Assembly: GCA_903877945.1 (NCBI GenBank)
Contig: CAIRFY010000038.1
Span: forward strand, 1-17,334
Direction of reading: 5' to 3'
DNA from: an uncultured Oscillochloris sp.
Lineage (GTDB): Bacteria > Chloroflexota > Chloroflexia > Chloroflexales > Chloroflexaceae
DNA length: 17,334 nt
In this document: one piece after another, positions 7,074-16,000 of the stretch
Position numbering within the stretch: the stretch's first letter is position 1
Layout of the letters: each line of letters begins with the position of its first letter
Made by a program: the position numbers and the translations under genes
Notes under the pieces: model-generated
The model's input: only the letters and a program-made list of their open reading frames with translations
Database searches by the model: none
What the model was told of the DNA's origin: nothing

Positions 7074-10000
7074 CTATGGCACTGCGATCATCGAGATGTA
7101 GATCTGGGTGATGTCGGACAGATTCACCGCCCTGGTGTTATCCCATCTGGTGAGGCCGACGGCCTTCCCGTTTGCAGTTACCGTGATGACGCTCCCCACC
7201 GTTCCACACGCCGGGGCGCTTGGCCCCGCCGCCGCCACCTTCACCACGAATACCACCTGACCGCCCTGCATCTGGGTGGTGCTGCGCCCGCACACGGCCC
7301 CGCTCTCCGCCCGCGCCTCCACCACCTGCCCGGCCAGCACATTCGCCAGTGTCCCGTAGACCGTGGCGGGCGGCAGAGTGAGGGTACCTGTCACCTCCGC
7401 GAGCGTCCCCGTTCCAGAATTGCCCTTCAGCAACAGGTCGGTCGCCTCAGTCGCGTAGATCCAGTAGCCCTGGCCAAAGTTCAGCTTTGGTAAGTCGCTC
7501 ACCCACGCGGGCGTCGGTGCGGGTGCGTAGATTTTCCACGGATCCAGTGTGTCGGTCAGCACATAGCTGTAGGCGATCTGGTATTTCCCGCTGATCGCGC
7601 TCAGCGCCAGCCCCACCTCCCGGCTCCCAGGGACAGGGTACGAGATATTATTCCAGCCTGCCGTCGGCAGCGGTATGTGGATGCTGCTCATCAGCGCGTA
7701 CAGCCCTGGCCCCTGCGTCGGGATCGACGCCAGGTTAAAGTAGGTGTCCAGGGTCGTCGTGATCGGCTGCCACGCCGTCGCCGTCGGACTGCGGTAGTAG
7801 ACCTGCATGCCGGTTTCTTCCCCCGTCGGCACGTCGCTGTCTAGGTAGCTGAAACTCAGCGCGGAGCCTGTCAGATCCGGGGCGTTCGACGAGGTGGTGA
7901 AGCGGTAGCCCTGTCCGATCAGCGTTGTCCAGGTTGGCACCGTTGGCAGACTGCTGGTGGTCTGGAGCAGCAGGAATTGCCCCAGGGTAAAGTTTAGGTT
8001 GTCGCCCACCAGCAGCACATCACCCTCGGCGGACGAGACGGGTGCCCCGCCGGTACGCGAAAATCCGCCGCCGGTGCGGGAAAATCCGCCGCCGGTGCGG
8101 GAAAATCCGCCGCCGGTGCGGGAAAATCCGCCGCCGGTGCGGGAAAATCCGCCGCCGGTGCGGGAAAATCCGCCGCCGGTGCGGGAAAATCCGCCCGCGT
8201 TTCCGCCCATCGCAAAGCTCGTCACTGTCTCCCAGGTCGGGGTCGGCCCATCGGTGGTCTGAAGGTGAATGTAGGCTCCCAGCAGCGGGTAGGCCAAGGT
8301 GAAGGTGCCGGTATAGACCCCGCCCCCCGCCGCGCTGAGCGTGATCGGTGTCGGTAGCGGGTCGTCGTCGAGCGGGTACAGCGCCGCACGCAGTCCTAGC
8401 CCGTCTGTCGGTACCCCCGTCACCCGTACTTCCAGCGTCCGTGAAGTCACCGGGGTCACCTGAATATCTGGCTGCCAATCGGGCCGACTGGTCAGCGGCA
8501 CCTGTTCATTGCCCGCCGCAATCGTCTCGCAACCGAATCGCGCCGCCGTCGGCTCGAACAGGCAGAGTCGGTCGCCCACGCGGGCACCACGCGCCAGCAC
8601 CTGATCGTTGTTCGCCCGGCCCAGCGGGATGATCTGCGTGTAGTCGCTGCTCGGCGCACCGTGGCTGTGCTGGAAGAGATAGGCACGGGCGGTGAGTCCC
8701 GGCAGCACCCGCCCGCCCGCCCCATCCACGGTATAGAAGATCGGCACGTCCAGGCGCACCGTCGGCGTGAGCGGATCAACCGAGGCCATCTCGGTCAGCG
8801 TCAGCGGCAGCCGGATCGGGCCGGGCGGGAGTGTACTCAGCGGCAGGGTTGGCGGTACCAAGGCCGGGTAGAACATGTGGATCGTCGTCCAGTCGGCCCG
8901 TCCGGTCGTCTGGTTCGAGAAGGTCTGGGCGCAGCCGCTCCCCCAGCCCGCGCTGGTCTGGTACTGCCATATGGCCGCGTAAGTGTCGCTCATCAGACCG
9001 GGGCACGTGCTCACCGGTACAACCTTGCCAGCCTGCAAGCCCAGGTAGTTATCTTCGAGAAAGAACAAGTAGTGGCCAAGCTCATGCACCAGCGTGCGCG
9101 GCCAATCCTCGCTAAGGTTGCCGCTGGCGTTGCCGAAGCGGTTCCAGATCGCGCCCATCCGCACCTGGCCGGGGCCGTAGACCACCGTACTCAGGGTGGT
9201 CGTGTCGGTGATCGCCTGTCCCGCGACGCCGCCAATCAGGGCGGAGGGGCGCACGCGGTTAGAGGCGTAAATGCGGATGTCGGCGGTGTCCCAGTTCTCC
9301 CTGTCCTGAAAAATGGTAACACTGCCAAGCGCGGCCTGACCATGGGTGGCCTGAAAGAGCAATTCCGAGGCACGGGCGAGATCCGCCTGAAGCTGGGTCA
9401 TAAAGCGCGTGTCGTAGCGAGCGTCCCACTCTAGGGAGAGGCGTAGGTCGAAGAGGGCCAGCGGGTGGGCGAGTGAAACCGTGACGGTCTGGACGCCGGA
9501 ATTCGTGACCGGGAAGCCACGCACACCGTTTGTGGTGGTGAGCATGTTCGTGGCGAAGAGTCGGACGGTCTGCGAGTAGGCGTTGGCGTAGGCACCGGGC
9601 AGCGCAACAGGAGCCAGGGCGACAAGCTGGTCGCCGGGGAGCAGTTCGCCGCGCCCGCCCAGGTAGCCGTTGGCGTCGGTGATGAAGGCCAAAGCAGTGG
9701 GCGCAGAGGCAAAGAGCTGCTGATCATGCGGCAGGGTGTCGTTCAGGCGGAAGACCATCGCGCCAGTCTGCGGCGCAGATTGGGAATCCACCACGCGCAC
9801 CTGGGTGCCACGCACGCGGAAGGGGAACGTCATAGCGGATGCGAAGGGATGCTGGAAGAGCGGGGTGCCGTTTCGTCCGCTGGAGAGCGTGGGGTCGGCG
9901 ACCATACGCAACACCGCGTTGTCGGACTGGCCGAAGATCCCCGCAGTGGGCATATTCCAGGTGAAGGTGTGCTGGACGCCGGTGGTCTTCACGCGCAGCG

Positions 10001-12833
10001 CCCAGGCGATGATCGCGCCCGAATCGGGCGCGGCCTGATCAGCCACGTTCAGAGTCCACTGGCCGAGCGGACTCTTGCCGTTCAGCGTGGCCAGGCTGCC
10101 GCTGGGCCGGAAGCGCCCCGTGAACGGAGCAAAGGCACCAATGTCCGTCATGAGCATCGTCGCCTGGTCATCGAGGATGAGCCCGCTGATGTTCGTGCCG
10201 GGTAAGAGTGAAGCGCCAAAGAGTTCGACAATTGTGCCATCGGGTGCGGTGAGCCATGCGGACAAATCGCCAACATACGGGTGGTCAATCGTCAGCTCAA
10301 CTTCAACATCAGTAATCGTCCCGACAACCCCATTCGCCGGTGCGTTGATCGTCAGCGTCGTGCTGATCTGTCCAGGGTCAGGGATCTCAATCGGCGTGGC
10401 CGGGTAGTTGGGGAAGCGCTCGGGCAGCGTCGCCAGGTCGGTTATCACCGTGCCTGCTGCGGGGAGAACCGGCTTCCAGTTCCCGCCGCCATCGAGCGAG
10501 TACTGCGCCCGTACAGCGCGGGCCGGGTTGCCCTCAGGGTTGGCAAGACTGAAGGGGATGGTGATCTGGCGATTATTAACTATGCGTGCAGCAGAGTAGA
10601 AGTCGGCGCTGGCAGAGCCAGTGGCCCCCGCCGCGTCAGGCTGTCGGATGGCAATCGTCTGTGGGTTGGCCGGTAGGTTCCGCGCACTTCGCACGCCGCT
10701 GCGGTAGATCTGGCTTGGCGCGTTGTTGTCTTTGTTCCCGACCGCGAGGTCAAGACCGCCATCGCCGTCTACATCGCCCCATGCCACGCTCACGGTCGCT
10801 TGGGCCTCCGGTGTCCAGGCCGGATCGAGGACGAGCGTGCCGCCCTGGTTGCGGTAGAGCTGGTTGGGCGCACCGTTGTTCCCGACTGCGAGGTCGAGGT
10901 CGCCATCGCCGTCCGCATCGCCCCATGCCACGCTCATCGTAGTCTGGGCGATGGGTGTCCACGTGGTATCGAGAACCAGCGTACCGCCCTGATTGCGGTA
11001 GATCTGGTTCCGCATGTAATTATTCCCGACGGCAAGATCGAGATCGCCGTCACCGTCTACATCGCCCCAGGCCACGCTGTTCGTATTCTGCGCCGCCGGT
11101 GTCCATGCCGGATCGAGAGTCAGCACGCCGCCCTGGTTGCGGTAGAGCTGGTTGGGCTGTCCACCGTTCCCAACGACGAGGTCGAGATCGCCGTCGCCGT
11201 CCACATCACCCCAGGCGAGACTCAGCGTATTCCGCGCCGCCGGTGTCCAGGTCGGATCGAGAGTCAGCACGCCGCCGTTGTTGATGTAGATCTGGTTTGG
11301 TTGTCCACCGTTCCCAACCGCAAGGTCAAGATCGCCGTCGCCGTCCACATCGCCCCAGGCCAGGCTGTTTGTCTGTTGCGCATCAGGAAACCAGGTGGAA
11401 TAGGGGTCGAGCACGCCGCCATTATTGATGTAGAGCTGGTTTGGCCCAGAATTATAGTTCCCGACCGCAAGGTCGAGGTCGCCGTCACCGTCCACATCGC
11501 CCCATGCCAGGCTGGTAGTTGTTTGTGAAGCAGGCGACCAGGTGGGATCAAGCACCAGCGTGCCGTTCTGATTGATGTAAAGCTGGTTCGACCAGCCGTG
11601 GTTCCCGACCGCGAGGTCAAGGTCGCCATCGCCGTCCACATCGCCCCATGCCAGCTTATTGGTCAGTTGGCCGCCAGGTGCCCAGGCCGGGTCAGCCGTC
11701 AGGGTGTTGGCCTGGTTGCGGTAGACGAGGTTGGCCTGATTGATATTTCCGGCTGCGAGATCGAGCGCACCGTCGCCATCCACATCGCCCCAGGCCACGC
11801 TGGATGTCGCCTGTACCGCCGGAGTCCACGTCGGATCGAGGACGAGCGTGCCTCCCTGGTTGATGTAGAGATCGTTCGGGTCGGTCGCGTTGCCAACCGC
11901 AAGGTCAAGATCGCCGTCGCCATCCACATCGCCCCAGGCCACGCTCAGGGTGCTTTGTCCCCCCGCCGGAGCCCACGTCGAATCGAGGACGAGGGAGCCG
12001 CTCTGGTTGCGATAGAGCTGGTTCGGCTGGCCGTAGTTCCCGACCAGGAGGTCAAGCCGACCATCGCCGTCCACGTCGCCCCAGGCCAGGCTATACGTAG
12101 ACAATCCTGCGGGTGCCCAGGTCGAATCGAGGGTCAGCACGCCACCCTTGTTGCGGTAGAGCTGGTTGGACTGTCCATTATTCCCAACCGCAAGGTCAAG
12201 GTCGCCGTCGCCGTCCACATCGCCCCAGGCCACGCTGGTTGTGTCCTGCGCCGTAGGTAGCCAGGCCGGATCAAGCACGAGGGTGCCGCCCTGGTTGCGG
12301 TAGAGCTGGTTTGGCTGCCCCTTGTTCCCCACCACGAGGTCGAGGGCACCGTCGCCGTTCACATCGCCCCAGGCCACGCTATACGTCTCCTGTGCCACAG
12401 GTGCCCAGGCCGGATCGAGGACGAGGGTGCCACCCTGGTTGCGGTAGAGTTGGTTCGGCTGCCCCTTGTTCCCGACCACGAGGTCGAGGGCACCGTCGCC
12501 GTTCACATCGCCCCAGGCCACACTGTACGTACTCTGTGCCGCAGGCGTCCATGTCGGGTCGAGGACGAGGGTGCCGCCCTGGTTGCGATAGAGCTGGTTC
12601 GGCGCGTCAAGGTTTCCGACCACGAGGTCGAGGGCACCATCGCCGTCTACATCGCCCCAGGCCAGGCTATAGGTCTGGTTCAGTGCAAGGGCAGACCACA
12701 GATACGCCAGCGGGCTGCCCGCAGCCTGAGCGATAGGCGACCTGAACGGCGCGGGAGTGCCGGGCAGCAGCGATAGGCCAACCAGCAGCACGACGAACAG
12801 CGACAGAGCGAGGTGTGTCCGGCGGTGTGACAT
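7074..12833 (-). CDS. Secreted multidomain protein: FG-GAP/VCBS repeats, P-domain and zincin metalloprotease-like domain
   Basis: The 1919-residue protein starts with a signal peptide (hydrophobic core 8-23, probable cleavage after the AQA at 35-37). Residues 55-712 are fourteen FG-GAP-like repeats of about 48 residues with the core WGDVDGDGDLDLAVGN, whose Asp-rich loop resembles calcium-binding loops. Residues about 823-951 match a proprotein-convertase P-domain (DLSAWLTAPDGT, GQWTLNVAD). About 1127-1327 is a zincin-like region with HELGH at 1250-1254 and a Met-containing CPGLMSD at 1277-1283. A GGGFSRT seven-copy linker (about 1547-1595) leads to a WNNISYPV...GYWIYAT module. The last module has two cysteines (1848, 1876) that may pair. 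No LPXTG or lipobox was seen. A strong ribosome binding site supports the start. It probably acts outside the cell as a calcium-stabilised surface or secreted protease. The substrate is unknown and catalysis is inferred from the motif alone. Confidence 0.9.
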   Translation of the reverse strand: MSHRRTHLALSLFVVLLVGLSLLPGTPAPFRSPIAQAAGSPLAYLWSALALNQTYSLAWGDVDGDGALDLVVGNLDAPNQLYRNQGGTLVLDPTWTPAAQSTYSVAWGDVNGDGALDLVVGNKGQPNQLYRNQGGTLVLDPAWAPVAQETYSVAWGDVNGDGALDLVVGNKGQPNQLYRNQGGTLVLDPAWLPTAQDTTSVAWGDVDGDGDLDLAVGNNGQSNQLYRNKGGVLTLDSTWAPAGLSTYSLAWGDVDGDGRLDLLVGNYGQPNQLYRNQSGSLVLDSTWAPAGGQSTLSVAWGDVDGDGDLDLAVGNATDPNDLYINQGGTLVLDPTWTPAVQATSSVAWGDVDGDGALDLAAGNINQANLVYRNQANTLTADPAWAPGGQLTNKLAWGDVDGDGDLDLAVGNHGWSNQLYINQNGTLVLDPTWSPASQTTTSLAWGDVDGDGDLDLAVGNYNSGPNQLYINNGGVLDPYSTWFPDAQQTNSLAWGDVDGDGDLDLAVGNGGQPNQIYINNGGVLTLDPTWTPAARNTLSLAWGDVDGDGDLDLVVGNGGQPNQLYRNQGGVLTLDPAWTPAAQNTNSVAWGDVDGDGDLDLAVGNNYMRNQIYRNQGGTLVLDTTWTPIAQTTMSVAWGDADGDGDLDLAVGNNGAPNQLYRNQGGTLVLDPAWTPEAQATVSVAWGDVDGDGGLDLAVGNKDNNAPSQIYRSGVRSARNLPANPQTIAIRQPDAAGATGSASADFYSAARIVNNRQITIPFSLANPEGNPARAVRAQYSLDGGGNWKPVLPAAGTVITDLATLPERFPNYPATPIEIPDPGQISTTLTINAPANGVVGTITDVEVELTIDHPYVGDLSAWLTAPDGTIVELFGASLLPGTNISGLILDDQATMLMTDIGAFAPFTGRFRPSGSLATLNGKSPLGQWTLNVADQAAPDSGAIIAWALRVKTTGVQHTFTWNMPTAGIFGQSDNAVLRMVADPTLSSGRNGTPLFQHPFASAMTFPFRVRGTQVRVVDSQSAPQTGAMVFRLNDTLPHDQQLFASAPTALAFITDANGYLGGRGELLPGDQLVALAPVALPGAYANAYSQTVRLFATNMLTTTNGVRGFPVTNSGVQTVTVSLAHPLALFDLRLSLEWDARYDTRFMTQLQADLARASELLFQATHGQAALGSVTIFQDRENWDTADIRIYASNRVRPSALIGGVAGQAITDTTTLSTVVYGPGQVRMGAIWNRFGNASGNLSEDWPRTLVHELGHYLFFLEDNYLGLQAGKVVPVSTCPGLMSDTYAAIWQYQTSAGWGSGCAQTFSNQTTGRADWTTIHMFYPALVPPTLPLSTLPPGPIRLPLTLTEMASVDPLTPTVRLDVPIFYTVDGAGGRVLPGLTARAYLFQHSHGAPSSDYTQIIPLGRANNDQVLARGARVGDRLCLFEPTAARFGCETIAAGNEQVPLTSRPDWQPDIQVTPVTSRTLEVRVTGVPTDGLGLRAALYPLDDDPLPTPITLSAAGGGVYTGTFTLAYPLLGAYIHLQTTDGPTPTWETVTSFAMGGNAGGFSRTGGGFSRTGGGFSRTGGGFSRTGGGFSRTGGGFSRTGGGFSRTGGAPVSSAEGDVLLVGDNLNFTLGQFLLLQTTSSLPTVPTWTTLIGQGYRFTTSSNAPDLTGSALSFSYLDSDVPTGEETGMQVYYRSPTATAWQPITTTLDTYFNLASIPTQGPGLYALMSSIHIPLPTAGWNNISYPVPGSREVGLALSAISGKYQIAYSYVLTDTLDPWKIYAPAPTPAWVSDLPKLNFGQGYWIYATEATDLLLKGNSGTGTLAEVTGTLTLPPATVYGTLANVLAGQVVEARAESGAVCGRSTTQMQGGQVVFVVKVAAAGPSAPACGTVGSVITVTANGKAVGLTRWDNTRAVNLSDITQIYISMIAVP
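8049..8195 (-). repeat. Seven tandem 21-bp repeats encoding GGGFSRT
   Basis: Seven units of exactly 21 bp run head to tail, with the plus-strand unit GCCGGTGCGGGAAAATCCGC plus a final C. Only the first unit differs (GTACGCG in place of GTGCGGG). In the secreted protein they encode a Gly-rich flexible linker between the metalloprotease half and the C-terminal modules. The unit length is a multiple of three, so copy-number changes keep the reading frame. The near identity of the units suggests recent expansion or strand slippage. Confidence 0.95.
9051..9086 (-). other. Putative zinc-binding motif HELGH...D of the zincin domain
   Basis: The encoded stretch HELGHYLFFLED is H1250 to D1261. Two histidines and the catalytic Glu fit HExxH. 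The Asp seven residues after the second His occupies the position of the Asp in the HExxHxxxGxxDE motif of CLCA-type zincins, but the Gly of that motif is Phe here. It does not fit the metzincin HExxHxxGxxH pattern. The downstream M1281 in CPGLMSD could be a Met-turn. Confidence 0.75.
10698..12671 (-). repeat. Fourteen 144-bp FG-GAP coding repeats
   Basis: The period is about 144 bp (48 codons), and every unit carries the WGDxxGDGxLDL core followed by NQLYRNQGG-like residues. Units 2 and 3 are almost identical at the DNA level (near 12287 and 12431), which suggests recent duplication; the others have diverged more. Unit 14 is shorter at its end. Fourteen units would fit two seven-bladed propellers, the usual size of FG-GAP folds, but this is inference. 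Confidence 0.9.
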
Positions 12834-12838
12834 AGCAA

Positions 12839-12844
12839 CTCCTT
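12839..12844 (-). promoter_or_regulatory. Ribosome binding site of the FG-GAP/zincin gene
   Basis: Read on the minus strand this is AAGGAG followed by TTGCT and the ATG, a near-ideal Shine-Dalgarno with 5-nt spacing. It fixes the start at 12833, which also places the signal peptide at the N-terminus. Confidence 0.85.
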
Positions 12845-12862
12845 AACAAGACGCATCCGACG

Positions 12863-12903
12863 CCCCCTCTCCCGCTCAGGGAGAGGGGGCTGGGGGGTGA
12901 GGG
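12863..12903. repeat. 40-bp dispersed hairpin repeat, copy 1
   Basis: CCCCTCTCCC, GCTCA and GGGAGAGGGG form a 10-bp stem with a 5-nt loop, followed by GCTGGGGGGTGAGGG. The 40 bp at 12864-12903 are identical to 17147-17186. This copy lacks the left outer arm present in copy 2. It lies about 30 bp upstream of the start codon of the secreted protein, just before its ribosome binding site. Confidence 0.85.
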
Positions 12904-12925
12904 CTGAGCGGCGGCAGATTCCTTA

Positions 12926-12976
12926 TACGAGGGCCGCTGAAGCGGCCTCAGGCAGGCCGCTTCAGCGGCCTTCGTA
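12926..12976. repeat. Large palindrome with a 23-bp stem
   Basis: Positions 12926-12948 pair with 12954-12976 (22 of 23 Watson-Crick plus one G-T) around the loop CAGGC. Each arm is itself a near palindrome (GGCCGCTGAAGCGGCC), so it can fold as one hairpin or as a cruciform with two small hairpins. It lies about 80 bp beyond the stop of the cyclase gene and might stop transcription, but it has no T-run. It looks like a REP-type intergenic repeat. The rest of 12834-13054 shows no gene. Confidence 0.8.
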
Positions 12977-13054
12977 GACCTAGCCCGCCCGTTTACAAGC
13001 TCGATGTGACAGGGTGATTTTTGCAGGATTGCCCATCTTGGCATGAAGCGGCAC

Positions 13055-16000
13055 CTACTCATCTGCCAGCAACCCACGATGGGCGGGCACCTGCTCAAGG
13101 AAATTCCGCCGGGCCACCGGGTCGGAGATCTGCTCGGCGCGGGCTAGCAGATCGGCGCGTGTGTGGGCCAGCAGAGGCGCGGCGCGCGGGTCGGCGTTCG
13201 CACGCAGAGCCTGGTAGCAAGCCAGGTAGACCACCATTGGCTCCTCGGCACCATCAAGCGTCCCGGTCGCAAGATGGGACAAAATCTCTTCAACGGGCGT
13301 GAGCGCGGCCACCGCATCACCTCGGGCCAGGGCCAGGAGTGCCAACCCGGCTAGAGGTTCAGCGACCATGGCCGGGGTTCCTACCTCGCGTAGCGTCGCC
13401 AGGGACTGCCGGTAGGCACCCTCCGCCACCTCCAGGTCGCCGGTGCCGAAGGCCGCATTGCCAAGCCCCCGCTGCGCAAACCCGGTCAAGACCGGGTCGC
13501 CGATCTCCTGCGCGAGTACCATGCAAGCCGTGTATGCCTCGTGCGCCGCTGCATACTCGCCCTTGTGAGTAGCTGCCATGCCCAGGTTGCCGAGGGTGGC
13601 AGCCTCTACCCGCCGGTCACCAACCTCACGGAGCTGAGGAAGACCTCGTTCTAGAATCAGCTGGGCGCCGGGGTAGTCGCCCATCAGGATGCAGAGGAAG
13701 CTGAGATTACTCCGTGTGGTACCCGCAATCTGATGATCGCCAATGGCGTCGGCGTAGGCCAGGTTTTGCTCAAGCACCACCCGTGCGCCAGAGAAATCCC
13801 CCTGCTCGGCCAGCAGGGTGCCCAAGTTGCCCAGGGCGTGGCACTCCTGGCGCCGATCCCCAAGCTCCTGGGCGAGGCTCAGGCTCTGGGTGTACCAGCC
13901 GCGAGCCTCCGCATGTGCGCCCTGTTCGAGTGCCAGCGTGCCAAGATCGGTCAGCGCCCGACAGACACGGTGCTGATCATTGCTGGCACGTGCGAGCTGG
14001 AGACTGCGCTCCATCTGCACACGTGCGTCGGCGTAGTCGCGCTGGCGTAGTAGCGCCCAGCCCCAGCGCTGGTACCCGGTCGCCTCCAGGCCAATCAGGT
14101 TGGCCGCCTGTGCCCACGTAACCGCCTCCTGGGTTGCGGCAACCGACGCCGGGTAGTCGCCGATACGTTCGGCATAGCGCCCCTGCTGGAGGGCCACCTC
14201 CGCGCTGCGCCGAGGATCGCCAAGCCATGTCGCCAGATCGTGCAGTTGATCGAGATCGGCGGACTCCAAGGCGCGCTCGCCCACTATCTCGTAGATCGTC
14301 TCGCGGGCCAGCAGCAGATCGTAACGGTCGCTCAGGTCGTTCGGCGGAACCAGTTCCAGTGCGCGGCTAAAATAGGCCAGCGCTGCGGCATTGGCATAGC
14401 GACCCGCCGCCGCCTCACCAGCGCGCCGCAGGTACTCGCGCTTCTTCGCGAGGTTCGTACTCTGCTCGTAGTGATAGGCCAACACGTCGAGTATCCCATC
14501 GACGTCGGCCCCAGCGGATCGCTCCAGATGGCTCGCCAACTGTCCGTGCAGGGTTGCACGCGTGGCCGCCCCCAGGCTCTCGTAGGCTACTTCACGTATG
14601 ATAACGTGTTTAAAAAGATAGGCCAGTTCTGGCTCAGGCGTGTCCAGCAGAGTCATGTCATGCTGCGACAGATCAGCGAGTTCCCGCAGGAGTCCTTCGG
14701 GCGAACCGAGGTTCGGAAATGCCCCGCGTAGCCAGTCTACAGGGAAACGCCGCCCAATCACGCTCGACGCCTTCAGGATCACCTGCTGCTGTCCGCTCAA
14801 CTGATCCAGTCGGCTCAGGATCAGACGATGAAGACTATCGGGGAGCGCCAAAGACTCCAGGGCACCATCTTCACACGGGTCGATCCCCCGATCATGCAGG
14901 TAGTTCAGCAGTTCCTCCAAGAAGAAAGGGTTCCCCTGCGTTCGCTCCATCAGCCGGGTGACAAGTGCGGCCGGTGCCGAGGTGTTCCGTGTGGGGAAAA
15001 TCTGATGTAATTTCGCCCAGATCAGTTGCTCAGCCGCAGCCCGATCAAGCCCCCCGAGGTTGATCTGGGTCACGCCCGACAGTCGATCAAGGCGCAGGCC
15101 ACGCGGCTGATCGAGATCGAGCGGGCGATAGGCCAGCACGATAAGAACCGGCAGCCCCTGGATGACGCGCACGAGGTCGATCAGCAGGTCGGCTGACGCG
15201 GCATCAATCCAGTGCGTGTCCTCCAGGACAATCAGCAGCCCGCCGCCCGCACCGTGGGCCTCACGGGCCGCCGCCACCAGACAATCACGCAGCAGAGCGT
15301 GCAGCGCTCCCTGCCGATCCTTCGGCCCTAAGCTCTGGGTGAAATCGCTCTCTGGCAGGGACAGCCCGAGCAGCGGCCCCAGCAACGGAGTTGCGTCGGC
15401 TCGCTCAGGTGCCCAATCATCGACAAAACTCCCCAGCGAGCGGATCTGCTGCCGTAGCGGGGCATCTGGGTCAATATTGAAGATCGCCCGCCAGATCGGC
15501 TGCCAGACGAGGTAGGGGCTGCGGATGCCGGTGGCATGGCAGACACCGCCGTAGCCGATCAAATTGCGCTGACACCCCAGCCTGATGATCTCGGCAACCA
15601 GCCGCGACTTGCCCTGGCCCGCATCGGCGGTGATGCTAAGGACGTGGCCGTGCCCGGCCAGCGCCTGACTGAGTACCTGACTGGCGAGGGCGATCTCATC
15701 TCTGCGACCGACCAGAGGGAGGTCGTAGGTTGGTTCCTGGAGGCGCGTCGCCCGTCGCTGATGGATGTCGCCGATGGCGAAGGTCAGTTGTGGTTCAGCT
15801 TTCCCTTTGATGCGGACGGGCGGGCATGGCTCGATCATAACTAGATCGGCGACGGCGGCTTGGATCTCTGCGCTGACCAGGGTTCCGCCCGGTGCGGCCA
15901 TGCTCATCAGTCGGGCAGCCAAGTTTACTTCGTCGCCCAGGATGCCGTAGGTGCGGCGGCTCACGCTGCCGTAGGCACCGCAGCGCATAATGCCCTGGCT

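Noticed and set aside
6728..7111. Small hypothetical proteins on both strands of the convergent spacer (6776-7111 + and 6728-7012 -)
   Set aside because: The two proteins resemble each other because the DNA is an inverted repeat. There is no family match, and the plus-strand frame runs into the end of the secreted-protein gene.
8049..8195. CRISPR array
   Set aside because: The 21-bp units are directly adjacent with no spacers and encode an in-frame peptide repeat; no cas genes are present.
9051..9086. Metzincin protease (HExxHxxGxxH)
   Set aside because: The Gly and third His are absent at the required positions; the spacing of the Asp fits a CLCA-like zincin better.
10800..12260. Two plus-strand frames (10800-11528 and 11598-12260) with repeating protein sequence
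   Set aside because: Their periodicity is only the antisense reading of the FG-GAP repeats, whose sense strand carries the conserved calcium-loop motif and a signal peptide.
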